Source of the DNA: Edolisoma coerulescens
Taxonomy: Eukaryota > Chordata > Aves > Passeriformes > Campephagidae
NCBI GenBank assembly: GCA_013397115.1
Contig: VWZW01001370.1
Location: 264,878 to 328,877, forward strand
DNA: 64,000 nucleotides
Reading direction: 5' to 3'
The position numbers were made by a program, and so were the translations under genes. Of the stretch, positions 21,855 through 32,739 are shown in pieces. A model generated the notes under the pieces. That model searched no databases. It saw only the letters and a program-made list of their open reading frames with translations, and had not been told where the DNA came from. Numbering within the stretch: position 1 is the first letter of the stretch; each line of letters starts with the position of its first letter.

Positions 21855-23200
21855 ACACGGAGGTGAAGCTGCCGCTCGCCTCGGTGCCATGGCTGTTGGC
21901 TGCTGCTCTGCTGGATCCCCGGGGTGGGTGGGCACAGCAGCCTTACCTTGCTTTGGCACGCATGGAGAGATGGGTCTTTATCTCCTGCATCAGCCAGGCT
22001 GATTCCAGGGGAGCCGGACATCAGGAGACATTGCTCTGCTGTGAAGCAGGCAGGTGAATTCACGTGGGGGACGTGGCCCAGGCCAGGGGGAGTGATTCTC
22101 CATCGTGGCTGCCCCTGCAGCCTGGCACTGCCCTGGCACAGCTGGGAGCAGGACGATGTGCTCAGGCACGACCCCATCCGAGGATGGGATGGGGGTTTGG
22201 GGAGCGGGGATGGGCTGCTGCTCTCACGCTGGGGAGAGCTCAGCCTCCCAGGAACACCCGTGCCAAGAGTGCGTGATGCTCTCCAGATGCTCCCTCTTCT
22301 GCTCACAAAGGCAGAGATTGACACAATAAACAAACAATTTGTAAAATTCTTTAGTGAGGGCAAAAAACCCCACATTAACTGGAAACATGGATACCCCCTG
22401 AAAGAGTGCAGGAGGGGGGAGCATTCCCAGGACCTGATGTTATAGCAGTGGGTATAGAAATGGAAACATGCACAGGACTGGATCTTCAGGCAGGGCAATT
22501 CACCAGAGAGTAGGAAGTTGCCAGTCCCCAGTCCCCAGACAATGTTTTGCCTTGTTCAGCGGAGGGGAGAGCGACGTGGCTGCACGTGGCTGGGGAGCTG
22601 GGGGGTCTGTGCGGGGGGGGGCACTGACACCTTCCTCACCCACCACCCCTCACTGCTGGGCTGGGCTTCTTCCCCTGCCCCAAACAACACCAGGTGTGGT
22701 GGGCACCATCACCACCTCGTGAGAAGGTTCTGCTCACCCAGTTTGGTCTTAGCTGACTTTAAATAAAGCCCTGTGTGCCAAAGATCCATGAGTATGAGAG
22801 AAGCTTCTCTACAACTCTGTAAGTTTCCTGGTTTCTGAATTCAAAGAATGGCTCAAAATCACACCTATAAGGGCTCCTCTGTGGGATCTGTCCCATGCCA
22901 CCATCACGCTCCCAGATTGGCTCTGGTGCCAGCAAACCCTTGCCCCTGGCAGCATTTTCCTGCCCATGAAATCCCTGGAATAAAGCGTTAACCAAGGAGG
23001 ACAGTCCAGCTTGTCAGGGTCTGACTTTAGGGGGGAATCTCACCCAGACCCTCTGGACCCACAGCAGTGGGTTTGGGTGTTTTTATCCTGAAAATGTGAC
23101 TGCTGGGTCAGTGTTCATTTGCCCTGGGGACCGTCCAAGGGCAGCATGGCCGGTGTGACCTGTTGTGTCTGTGACAGCTCAGCCTCAGCCCCATGCTCCC
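21855..23200. other. Unique DNA, nothing recognised
   Basis: No gene or repeat is recognised. A small AT-rich patch lies at 22305-22390, a run of nine G at about 22613-22621, and an AATAAA near 22761 with no supporting transcript structure. Confidence 0.45.
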
Positions 23201-23209
23201 TTTCCTCGG

Positions 23210-23780
23210 GAGCACAGCACCTTCCCTGTCCTGGGATTCATGGGATGTGATGCCCACCCAATATTTCGTTTGAGTTCAGTCCCTTCGTGGCACCAGGGGT
23301 TTTTTGTCCGTTATTTCTCTCCTTTGGAAGCTTTTCCTGATTTGATGCCTGGAAAACACCTTCTACTCTTTCATGTTCCTGACTAGATTGTCCTGTGACA
23401 GGCGTGTCCTGCACTTCCAGTAGCTCTGTCTCCACCCAGAGTTTATCCCCTTCACAACCCCTCACAGCTGGAGTGTCCAAGTCCCACCTGGAGTGACAAA
23501 TTCTTCCTCCCTCACCTCCTTGGAGGTGATGTTCCTCTTGAGCTTCGCCTGCACTTTTTAGCCTTAATTTACTTTTTTACTCAGCACAGACTTCTCCAGC
23601 ACGATCCCTCTTTTTGGTGGCGAAACCATGACTTCAAATAATTTAAAAGTATAAGATCTTAATGCTTCCTTGAGGAATCCCATCCAATTATTTCTCTACA
23701 AAATGAAACTCCTCTTTTCAGCACCATGACCTCCTTGTCTGTTCTAGATTAGAACAGACCCATTAACCACTGCTCTGTCC
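23210..23780. other. Mixed to AT-rich block, possibly old repeat-derived
   Basis: The C/T-biased text at 23290-23760 has the feel of an old CR1-type element read in reverse (for example TTGAGGAATCCCATCC near 23671), but I cannot align it convincingly to anything. Reported as unassigned. Confidence 0.3.
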
Positions 23781-24214
23781 AGGCTCCCTTAACTACTTAG
23801 ACCCACCAAGTACTTCCCTGCCCAGGCTCCCTTCAGCAGATGGCAGAGTCAGGAGCAGATGTACATCCCAGCCCTTTCTCAGCATGCAAGCCTCTGGTGT
23901 CAGGGTCCAGTGTTGCTCCAGAGCATCTCCTGCCACTGCAGTGACCAATGAGCCAGAAGCCCCCCCAAATGTACCCAAGCAAATCCCATAAAATGAGGCA
24001 CACCCAGCAGGACATTTTCTCCAACCAGCCGGTGTTGGGAGAGAGGTGGAGGAGCCCCTCAGAGAGACCCTGTCCCTGTGCTGGGATGGATGGCAGTGCC
24101 CTGTCTGCAGCACAGGGCTGAGCTGCTGCTAAGCCCAGCCTTCAGCTCTGTGCGGAGCCAGGGCTGCAGAGAGCCTCAGTGCGAGTGTGGCCTGCTCAGG
24201 AGCAGCTCCAGGGA

Positions 24215-24510
24215 TGATTCAGAACCGGAGTCCGCGGGACGCTGCCCCCCCAGAGCCCCGCTTTTCACACGACTTAGGTGGGCTGTTCCTGCAAGGCACA
24301 TCCAGCAGCTGCTCCGCTTCTCCTATCAGATAAAGCGCCGAGGCCTCGTGTCAGGGACTCTCTAGCGAGCCAAACGCGGAGCGTGTGTGAGCGGGAAAGG
24401 GGAGAAGGGCTTTGGGTTTGCTGCGAATTCCAGCGGGCTTTGCGGAGGCAGGAAAGTCTTTCCTGGAGTTATTTCTGTCTTTCCGTTCGTTGCGAGGGGG
24501 GAAATGGCAT
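24215..24510. promoter_or_regulatory. CpG-dense block
   Basis: Roughly 22 CpG dinucleotides lie in about 290 bases, against very few in the flanks. Examples are GTCCGCGGGACGCTG near 24231, AAAGCGCCGAGGCCTCGTG near 24333 and AAACGCGGAGCGTG. A GATAAAG sits inside. Sustained CpG in a vertebrate genome suggests an unmethylated germline promoter or enhancer. No exon or TATA box is evident next to it. Confidence 0.4.
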
Positions 24511-24599
24511 TGTAATTCCTAACCAACATTTCACTGTGCTGTTGCCTCTCTCTGATTTACCATCCTCAAATCCCTGTGGAAGTGCCTTAGCTGGTCCCG

Positions 24600-25240
24600 G
24601 CCAACTTTTACTTTGGCAGTTCAGGAGGAAAAATCACAAATGTCTGTGAAAGACACCAAAATATTCCCTAAGTTTTCATCACTTGAATGAAGAAAAAGAA
24701 TAAAAAGCAGAGCAGAGAAGGGGGAGGGCTGGATAGGGTGCAGAGAGCAAACAAGCATCGTTTAGAAAAGCATGCTGTTATTCCTGGAAGTTTGTGGAAA
24801 GACAATTTACAACGCCTGTGAAAAGTTTGGCTATTCATCCCATTCCCGTTTGGAGCTGGTAACCACAAGGGCAGGCTCCCCTTTGCCATGCAATTACATA
24901 GCGTGAGCTCCAAACCCAAACAGCTTCACCCAGCCCCAAGTGCTGCTTTCCAGCTCAGTTCCTGGGGTACACGAGCTGCGTTTCACACAATGGGCAAAAC
25001 TTGGCACCCTAAATGAGGCCACTATAGAAAATCACATTTAAATTTTGTTCACCCTTCCCCCTTTTTTGAGAAAGGAAAATATTTCGTAGCTCGTTTGCAG
25101 TTTGTTTTCTACAAACCCAAGAGGAATTGCTGCTGGTGACACTGAGATTTGAAGGGGGAAGGGAGGATCAGAGAGCAACCACTGAGAAATTGATTTAAAG
25201 GTCTCAAAGAAGGTAGTAAAAAGTAATATTGGGGAGACAT
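24600..25240. other. AT-rich unique DNA next to the CpG-dense block
   Basis: Non-repetitive AT-rich sequence with no recognised repeat and no supported exon. It might hold conserved elements. Confidence 0.35.
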
Positions 25241-25810
25241 GGAACAATCCTACTGGGTGCTGTGCTGCTCAGCCTTTCCTGTGCCCCAAGGCAGGCAGGA
25301 GAGCTTGGGTGATGTCCAAACCTCTGCGCATCCTCCAAAGTGCTGGAAGCCTCAGCACCGACACGGGGGCTGCCTCTGGCTCTGTCCCACCCCCAGCCAA
25401 GTGACAGACAGTGCTGGCCAGACCTGGGCCCTCCACTAAAAATTCCTCTGGCATGGCATCCCCAGCCAGCAGGGAGAAGCAGGCAGGTAGCTGAGTTTCA
25501 TTCTCCAGACCTCAGGGCTGTCTCTCCCTTCCCGTGGCTCCATCCCGGTGCCACTCCTGAGGCCCGAGAGGGACATTACAGAGCTTCTCCAGCTGCCCAG
25601 CACTGGTGTCCTGTTCACCTTCACCTGCCTCTGGAACCAAATCACCTGGATTTGGATGCAGATCAGACACCTGAAAGGCCCCGTTTCCTCCAGAATAACT
25701 GAGAGGGAAATGCCCTTGGCTGCCTTCTCTGATCATGAAGTGCAGTGGGGCTGCTCTGGGGCAGCAGAGCACAGAACCTGGCTTTGCCTCCTCACACAGC
25801 CTGATGGTCT

Positions 25811-26182
25811 ATGAAACAATTCAAAAGAATTTGGGTTCTGATTTTCCTGTTTTTCCTATCCTCTGTGTCCCTTTCCTGTTCACCAGAGGAGGAAAAATCT
25901 ACCTGGAGAGCCTTTCTTTGCTGGTTACACAGCACAGAGACACCAGCTCTGCTCCTGCCTTCCCCTGTGGGTGAGGGGAGATGGTTTTGTGGGGAGGGGG
26001 CTGCTCTGGGGCCCTGCAGGGCATCAGGGACCCCGGCTGGGCAGTGGGAGCAGGGCATGGTGGGCAGGGGACATCTCTTGGTTCAATGTTTGCTAAATAA
26101 AGAGCACTTCAAAATAAATGGCAGAACATGCATGTTCCTGAACTCGGGCTCGTACTATTTAGGGACTCTGCAAAGCAAATAA
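25811..26182 (+). other. Isolated 123-codon frame with a signal-peptide-like start; not called as a gene
   Basis: The ATG at 25811 opens a frame whose residues 2-6 are basic/polar (KQFKR). Residues 7-20 form a hydrophobic stretch (IWVLIFLFFLSSVS), followed by LSC at 21-23. This is the n-h-c layout of a secretory signal peptide. At 25971 the frame meets GTGAGG, a plausible splice donor, after about 53 codons. Beyond it the predicted protein is low-quality and shows no domain. I recognise no family. A chance hydrophobic run in T-rich DNA is the simpler explanation, so this is a lead only. Confidence 0.15.
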
Positions 26183-26440
26183 AATGCCCGTTACAAAATA
26201 ACTATTTAGAGAAAACGCTGCAGCAAGATCTAGAGGGAACTATGTGTTTTAGCATGGTCTGTTTACAGTGCATCATTGCTGCTCTGTCGAGAACCGTGCT
26301 GTAACCCGGCAAAAATGCATCTGCATTCCTTCGCTGCAAAAATACTCGTGCACAGACATCACAACAGCATGGCAGCTATTTTCCTTTCTTCCTCGCTTTT
26401 TGTTGCGCTGTTGTTGTTTTGGGTTTGTTTGCTTTTTGGT
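26085..26440. promoter_or_regulatory. AT-rich island; candidate conserved element
   Basis: High-complexity AT-rich DNA with GAACATGCATGTTCC-type near-palindrome at 26126, ACTATTTAGAG and GGTCTGTTTACAG (forkhead-like TGTTTAC near 26259). No repeat family fits. Inferred from composition and motifs. Confidence 0.3.
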
Positions 26441-26955
26441 GCTTTCCCAGCTTCTAGGAGATTGACCTAAGGCATCCTTGGCCCGGGCTGTGCTGTCAGT
26501 CAAAGCCCTGGTAATCAGCTCTGCTGCTCAAGTGCCGCGGGCTCCTGGCTGGGGACAGGGCTGGAGCCTGGGCACGCTGGCACAGAGGCTGGATGGCACT
26601 GAGAGCAAGCAGTGAGCACCCAGCCCTGCTATTCCTCCTCCAGCACAGCTCATCCCTCCTGGGAAGGGAGCCTGGAGCTGGGACACGCTGTCCCAGACTC
26701 ACTCCCAGAGCGCCTTCGGCTGCTGGCAGCAGAGGGGGAGCGGGCGGGCAGATGAGCTCTGCACTTGGGCGTCTGCTCTGATGAGATGCATGGAGACAAC
26801 ACTTGCCAGCAGGTGTAAGGTCAGGTGTGCCAGGGAATCAGCCAGACTGTGGGAAAAACCTCTCCAAGAGAGTTTTGCCAGGCTGGGTGAAGCAGGTGGT
26901 GACAGTGGCAGGGGGAGCTTGCTAGAATGACCTGGCTAAGACGGTTTTCCAAACA

Positions 26956-27028
26956 NNNNNNNNNNNNNNNNNNNNNNNNNNNNNNNNNNNNNNNNNNNNN
27001 NNNNNNNNNNNNNNNNNNNNNNNNNNNN
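26956..27028. other. Assembly gap (73 N)
   Basis: A run of N sits directly against a hexanucleotide array on its right side, so the gap most likely falls within or at the edge of that array. Frames that read across it are artefacts. Confidence 0.99.
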
Positions 27029-27130
27029 CTCCATCTCCATCTCCATCTCCATCTCCATCTCCATCTCCATCTCCATCTCCATCTCCATCTCCATCTCCAT
27101 CTCCATCTCCATCTCCATCTCCATCTCCAT
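27029..27130 (+). repeat. (CTCCAT)17 hexanucleotide array, bordered by the gap
   Basis: Seventeen perfect CTCCAT units run from the gap edge to 27130 without one substitution. The array is open-ended on the left because the gap truncates it, so its true length is unknown. Translations give Leu-His or Met-Glu dipeptide runs, which are meaningless here. Perfect homogeneity means recent expansion or an assembler-collapsed array. Confidence 0.98.
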
Positions 27131-27134
27131 GGAG

Positions 27135-27635
27135 AGATGTGCAGGTGGGCAGACAGGTTGGCTCTGACTCCTGATTTTAGACAGCCGGGTAGCCTGGAGA
27201 ATCAAAGGCTTCTACTGCTGTTTTCTGTCCTGGTGGGACGGGGGGGATTGAGGAGCCAAGGCTGAGTTTCCTCAGGCTGCTCCCGCCTCCCCAGCCGCCT
27301 GCAGGGAGCCCTGAGCTCCGTCTGCCTCCCCTCCTGCCAAGCCCTGCATGCTGCCAGCCCCGGCTGTCCCAGCCCTGCCAGAGGCAGTGGCACGGGCACA
27401 ACCCACTCCTGCCATCCGCAGTCTCTGGAGCTGGCTCCCCACACCCTGCCCCGGGCCCCGGGCTGGGAAGCGCTGCCCTCCCGGCCGGGTGGCCGTCCCT
27501 GTGAACAGAAGCTCTCAGGGAGTGCAGCTGCATCCTCCCGTGCTCTCCCACTTCTCATTCCTCCTGGCTCTACATCCCTGTAACATCCAGACTATTTTTT
27601 TTCCTTCCCTTTTGCTGGTTTATTGCTCTCCAACC
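27135..27635. other. Unique GC-rich DNA
   Basis: No gene or repeat is recognised. CpG is moderately raised at 27440-27500. Confidence 0.45.
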
Positions 27636-27639
27636 CGCT

Positions 27640-27800
27640 CTGGGTGAGCAGAGCACTTCTGGGACACATTATTTACTAGAAGGTATTTGGTACATTGCTT
27701 TAATAATGAGAACAATTTTTTTTTTTCAAAGCCTTACAAATATGTTTAAAATCTAAATACAATGAGGCAATGCAACATCATTTAACAGTTCCAATAATAT
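27640..27800. promoter_or_regulatory. AT-rich island with T11 tract; candidate conserved element
   Basis: About 160 bases of AT-rich sequence with a T-run at 27716-27726 and varied words on both sides (GGTACATTGCTTTAATAATG, CCAATAATATGCC). It is not a recognised repeat. Confidence 0.25.
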
Positions 27801-28216
27801 GCCAAGCCTGGGAATGACAAAAGCTGCCAGCAGGGTGCTACAAAGCAGGGTTCAGAACCCCACTGCTTCCCAGCTAAGCAGAAACAGATTTCCAGCAGTA
27901 AGACATTTGTTAACCATTTTGGAGGCTGCAGGATGGGGCGTGGAACAAGCCTGGCCGCCTCTGTGTCACTGCCTTGCAAAATCCTTGGCACAGGCATGCA
28001 CCAGCCTCCTTGGAATTAAGGCCCTTGTGAAGACTTAAAGGCTTAGTGGACTAATATACTTAAGATGGATTTTTCCAAATATTATTCTAAGCCATTCAGA
28101 AACACCGTGTCCTGTGCTGGTGTGAATGAACGGAGCTGCAGGAGCAGGAGGAGGAGGCAGGGCAGGGGCACTCAGCCCTGGGGCTGCACTGGGAGGCTGG
28201 GACACCACAGAACTGT

Positions 28217-28455
28217 CATGGAATCACCATGGAATGGTCTGGCCTGGAAGGGACCTTAAAGCTCATCTCATTCCACCCCTCCCTGCCACGAGCAGGGACA
28301 TCTTCCACTATCCCAGGCTGCTCCAAGCCCCAATGTCCAGCCTGGCCTTGGACACTTCCAGGGATCCAGGGGCAGCCACAGCTCCTCTGGGCACCCTGTG
28401 CCAGGGCCTGCCCACCCTCCCAGGGAAGAATTTCTTCCCAGTATCCCATCTCTGC
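28217..28455 (-). mobile_element. CR1 LINE, 3' fragment
   Basis: The plus-strand order is ATGGAATCACCATGGAATGG, CTGGAAGGGACCTTAAAGC, CAGGCTGCTCCAAGCCCC, GGACACTTCCAGGGATCC at 28350 and GAAGAATTTCTTCCCAG, ending near TATCCCATC at 28450. It is the reverse complement of the pattern in the plus-strand copy at 20545 and matches the copy at 60799, the third CR1 group. Terminal repeats are decayed. Confidence 0.94.
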
Positions 28456-28459
28456 CACT

Positions 28460-28890
28460 TTGACTCTTTGTGTCCCTGGGGAAGGGGCTGCACCTCCCCC
28501 TCCAGCAAAGGGTCCTGCAAGCAGAGGTGTCAGAGCATCCCTGGGGCCCCCTGAGCTCCCCCAGGACACACAGACACCTCAGCTGTGGCACACCTTGGCT
28601 GGTGATACCTTGGCTCAGGGAGGTGACCCAGGCTGGGCTGGGCTCCCCCTCGCCAGCTCTGGGAGGGTTCTGGCTGAGGGTACGGGGAGCACAAGCCCAG
28701 CATCCCTCCTGCTCCTGCCAGGCAGCCCCGTCCTGCTCCCACCAAGGGCAGAGTCAGAGCCAGCAGAGTCCCACCACAGGCTGCAGTGCTCCCAAGCTGG
28801 GCACTGATCCTTGTTTCCCAGGAGGAAAAGGATGAGAAAATCCTACTGGGGGCAGTGCAAGGATGGATCGAACACCAAAAGCCCCAATAA
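28460..28890. other. Unique GC-rich DNA
   Basis: No gene or repeat is recognised. Confidence 0.45.
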
Positions 28891-28894
28891 ACTG

Positions 28895-29210
28895 TTAATG
28901 GGAAAAGCGATCGTATTTATTACAGGAAAACAAGTTCATGATTATTACAGGGATGACATCATAACCCCCCGTGCCAGTTTAAACAATATTTGGAGAATTC
29001 ATTTGTTTTGTACTATTTAAAATTACAGTGTGGGAGCCTATTTAAAGTGCACTTGTGAGAGAGTGTGTGAGAGTGTGTGTGTGTGTGTTGATGTACCCAT
29101 GCTAATGTTTATTTAAGTCTTTTATTTATAAAATTGATGTTCCTACGCCTAAAATGGAAATTTTCTGCTCTAAAACATCTCTTAATTGTGGAAAACTGTT
29201 GTATATATCT
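28895..29210. promoter_or_regulatory. AT-rich island with short GT microsatellite; candidate conserved element
   Basis: High-complexity AT-rich DNA flanks a (GT)n run at 29072-29089. Words include GATGACATCATAACC (CRE/AP-1-like TGACATCA near 28953), CAGTTTAAACAATATTTGG (forkhead-like) and several TTTATTTA words. No interspersed repeat is recognised. Likely regulatory by composition. Confidence 0.3.
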
Positions 29211-29214
29211 ACAT

Positions 29215-29820
29215 TTCCCCTCACGTTCACATCTGGATGTTTATCACCGGGCACGTGCACGCACAGATCTTCGTGGTGACACCCAAAGGCACTGCCACCT
29301 GGGACAAATCCCCTGAAAAGCGGCAAAAATGAGGAAGTGAGCAGCAAAGCTGCATCACTGCCCACCCCAGACACCAGCCCTGGTGCTCCTGCATCGGTCA
29401 CCAGCCCAGCGGGCAGGGCACAGCCGGGCTGCAGCAGGGGCTGTCCCCTCTGAGCCTGCCACGTCCCCGGGGCTGGGCCCAGCTCATTGAGCAGCACTGG
29501 GGTGCCACAGCCAGCTGCCAGTGGGGTGAGGAGATCTAGATTTTTGTCTCCCAGCTCCCACATGGGGTAGAAATGCCCCCCTGCTTCTGCCACCGCTCCC
29601 AGCACCGCTGAGCACCACAGCTGGGTGTCCCTGTCCCTCGGAGTGAGCTGCCTTCCTTTCCCTGGAGTGCATTTGCAGGGAATCCCTCCCTGCTGGTCCC
29701 CCGGACCCTTTGGGCAGCCTGGGGGTTTTTCCTGCTCCAGCCCATCCACACCACTGCCCGCCCCATGCATCCAGCTCTGCTCCCATGGGGCTGAGGGCAT
29801 CCCAGCAAGGATGGAGCAGC
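29215..29820. other. Unique GC-rich DNA
   Basis: No gene or repeat is recognised. Overlapping frames on both strands are not convincing. Confidence 0.45.
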
Positions 29821-29828
29821 ATCAGAAC

Positions 29829-30010
29829 CACAGAATCACAGAATGAACCAGGTTGGAAAAGAACTTTGAGGTCATCAAACCCAACCCGTGACCCAACACC
29901 TCCTCATCAACCAAACCATGGCACTGAGGGCCACGTCCAGGCTTTTTTTAAACACGTCCAGGGACGGTGACTCCACTTCCTCCCTGGGCAGCCCATTCCA
30001 GTGCCCAAAA
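29829..30010 (-). mobile_element. CR1 LINE, short 3' fragment
   Basis: The plus-strand text is CCACAGAATCACAGAATGAA, CCAGGTTGGAAAAGAACTTTG, CCAACACCTCCTCATCAACC, AAACCATGGCACTGAGGGCC and GGACGGTGACTCCACTTCC, ending near CAGTGCCCAAAAGG. It is the same subfamily wording as the copy at 19657. About 180 bases remain. Confidence 0.94.
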
Positions 30011-30014
30011 GGCT

Positions 30015-31185
30015 CCCTGCAGACCCATTCCCAGGGCCAGGACCCCACCCTAACCACATCCCTGTGCTGCAGAAGGGGAAGTTTCAGCAGGACCCCACTG
30101 TCCCCAGCAGGCAGCACAGCGGGGTGGCCTGATGGACAACCCCCCCATGTCCCTGGGGAATGCTGCAGCGTGCTTTTTTGGCAAATTCCCTCTGCTTGGC
30201 TCTAAGATGAAGGGCCAGAAGGCCTCCTTGCCTTTCACCAGGATGTACCTGTCCTCCCAGGCAGGGCAGAGCTGGTCTAGACACTGAGGCCATAAATCTG
30301 CTGGCTGCTGCTCCGTGCAGCACTCCCACCATCGCTGGGACAGAGGGAGGCAACCCTGGCACTGATGGGGAGCTCAGTGTCCAAAAAGGCTTATGAACTG
30401 ACTGTCTGGAAACACTGGCAGGGTCCTACAGGAATATATCCTAAAGCCTCCCATCCTGGACACCTGGGAGGCTTCAGTAGCACCTTGGGGCCTCAGGAGA
30501 AGGGCTCACATGCATCCCTGATAATGTGGGCATTCAGCAGGCTTTCCTGGAGCTCTCAGAGCACTCCTCTTCCTTTGCCAGTGGGGCAACTGAGGGTAAT
30601 TTCTTCCTCTGGATCTTGCCAGACTTTGAGTCACAGCCCGGTCCTGACTCCTCCTTGTGCCGCAAACCAAAGTGGGGTCAGGGTGGACCCCAATGCCCTG
30701 ACACTGGGAGCTGCTGTGGGACATGGAGCAAGGACCCCCTGAGAGCTCAGGACCTGCAGCCTGGTGGCTGCAGGACAGCACTGTCCCCTCCTGGTCCCCT
30801 CTCAGCACCCCTGGGGCAGCACCCAGCCTTGGCTGGTGAGCAAGAACAGAGGGATGTGAGCAGGACTGAAATAAAGGGTTTGGATGGGGTGAGGAGGAGT
30901 CTCTGTCCAAAGCCCAGGACAAGCTGGTGTGGTCAGCCCTCTCTCTGGGGGGTGTGAGTGGGGGGAGAGCTGGGCCAAAGTCCCCAAGAGCTCGATGGAG
31001 CTCCAAACCCCGTCCCTGGCCAAGCCCTGTGGGATCAGCATCCCCCGAGAGGCTCGGTGGGTAGCGGTCGCACATGCTGCAGCTGAACGTTCTCCTGGCA
31101 CAGGCACGGCTCGAGCGTTGAGTAACACTGAGTAAACTTTGTTTAAAGGAGACAGCTGTGCAACTGGAATGAGCTGCAGATGAGT
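30015..31185. other. Unique GC-rich DNA
   Basis: No gene or repeat is recognised. A 291-codon minus-strand frame (30506-31381) has no known domain and competes with plus-strand frames, so it is not called. Confidence 0.45.
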
Positions 31186-31189
31186 GAGA

Positions 31190-31335
31190 TTCCCGGTGAC
31201 GTGTCCCCAGCGCCGCTGGAGTCTCCCACCGCCCACGGCGCAGCGCTCGGAGGGCTCCGTCCCCCGGGAGCAGCGTGCAGCAGGAATCTGGTTGGAGTTT
31301 TGGCAGGAGGTTTTGGCTCACGGCGTCTCCTCTGC
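31190..31335. promoter_or_regulatory. CpG-dense patch
   Basis: About a dozen CpG in under 150 bases, including CCAGCGCCGCTGGAG and GGCGCAGCGCTCGG, in a CpG-poor neighbourhood. It is too short for a classical CpG island, and promoter activity is uncertain. Confidence 0.25.
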
Positions 31336-31339
31336 TCGG

Positions 31340-32395
31340 CAAAGGCTGCCCAGGGGTCGGGGCTGGGGGGCACAGGGTCACTGAGCTCTGTCCCTAAGGC
31401 TCCCTTGGGATGCTGCACCCATGCAGGAACCATCCCGGAGGGAAGCGTGCTTCCAGAGAGTCAGGGTGGGAGACGTGCCTGGAACAGAAACTGCAGCCCA
31501 CTGCAGGGGAGGGACAGCCAGACAGCAGGGACAGGGACCTGCAACTCCAGCTGAAGCTTAAAACACCGGTAGAAGGCACCTTCCTTTGAAACAGCCCAAA
31601 AAACAAGTTAAGACTCTTCCTTTGGGGTCATTCTCCCACTTTTCAGATTTCAAAAGTTCCAGGTCTTCCCCAGGGCTTGGAGGATGTGCCTGAACACTGC
31701 TGCTACCTCCAGCAGCTGGGAAGAGGTGACAGACCATCCGCAGCAGTCAGCAGCTGGGTCACACCTGGGCAGCTGGATCCGGAGGGAAAGCTGAGCCAGG
31801 GACCCTGGGCCTGAGTGAGCTCCGTGCCCAAACTGCTCCTGGATGAGATTCCCCACAGAAAGGCATGGCCAGTGCTGCTGGAGAAACTGAGCAACCCCAG
31901 GTGTTCCCTGGGAGGAGGCCTGGACACAGTCCAGGACAGGAATCTTGTGACCACAACACTCATAAGAAGTCACTTGTTAATTTTTCTTAGCCAGGGTAGC
32001 AAGGCCAGGGAAGGAAGAGGACGGAAAAGGAGGGACATTGCATTGTGCAAGGACCTGGTGTAACTGAAGGGACTGAGGAGCCTGGGGAATGACACCAGGA
32101 CAAGAGACCTAAGAGATGCAAAAACCCTCTCTGACAGACAGGAGTCATGGAAAAACAAATACTGCTTGTGGTGACTGAGACGATGAGGAGAGGATGTGGC
32201 AGGAAAGTGCCCAATTTATGGCTGTTTGGAACTCTGGGAATGTGAAAGCCCTGGCAGGTCTGACAGGAGCCCCAGCAGAGGAGCTGCTCCTCAGACCTGG
32301 AGTTACAGGGAAGAGCAGGCAGAGGGTCAGTGTCCCCAAAGCTCAGAGGCTCCTGTCACCTCCCTGAGCTTCCAGGAGAGGAGACAAGGGTTAAT
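31340..32395. other. Unique DNA, nothing recognised
   Basis: No gene is recognised. The purine-rich text at 31980-32170 could be part of the adjacent LTR-like element or of an unrecognised retroelement, but I cannot show this. Confidence 0.4.
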
Positions 32396-32399
32396 CAGC

Positions 32400-32735
32400 A
32401 TGTTGGGGAGAAGAGGAGCCTGGGGGAGCACAGTCTGCCTGTGGGTGTGTTTAAATGAGTTCAGCTCAAGAGATTGCTTGGATTGTGGTGTTATCTCTCA
32501 CGGCACGGGATGGGGACCGGACCCAAAGCGGAGGCAGGGCAAGAATCAGGCACCAGGGGCGAGTGAGCGCCAAGGGAGAGGCACCCGCCGGGGTACCGTG
32601 CCCATTCCAGCCTATAAAAGGCTCTTTGCGTGTCAGAAACAGAATTGACTTCCACTCCTGACAGCTCCTAAGCTCCGATGTCTCCTAATAAACCCCATAT
32701 CTTTATGCAAAGGAGTTGCTTCATGTACACAAGAT
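32400..32735 (+). mobile_element. Solo-LTR-like segment (endogenous retrovirus), borders approximate
   Basis: TATAAAAG at 32613-32620 is followed 67 bases later by AATAAA at 32687-32692 and then a T/G-containing stretch. This is the U3-R-U5 layout of a retroviral LTR with a short R region. The 100 bases upstream of the TATA box are CpG-enriched (AAAGCGGAGGC, GAGCGCCAAGG, CCCGCCGGGGTACCG), which differs from the flank. A TG start is possible at about 32400 and a CA end near 32730, but I find no convincing target-site duplication. No gag, pol or env sequence is visible on either side, so if real it is a solo LTR. Alternatives are a host promoter or a chance TATA/AATAAA pair. Confidence 0.5.
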
Positions 32736-32739
32736 ATGC

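Noticed and set aside
22755..22775. AATAAA as a gene 3' end (also near 28885 and 55147)
   Set aside because: Isolated hexamers without upstream coding sequence or transcript evidence; frequent by chance in AT-rich patches.
26276..26470. 64-codon frame with a hydrophobic segment, as a small membrane protein
   Set aside because: The hydrophobic stretch comes from T-rich sequence; no supporting start context or homology.
26927..27265. Frames with Leu-His or Met-Glu repeats across unknown residues
   Set aside because: They cross the assembly gap and the (CTCCAT)n array.
30506..31381. 291-codon minus-strand frame
   Set aside because: No domain, and several overlapping frames in the same span.
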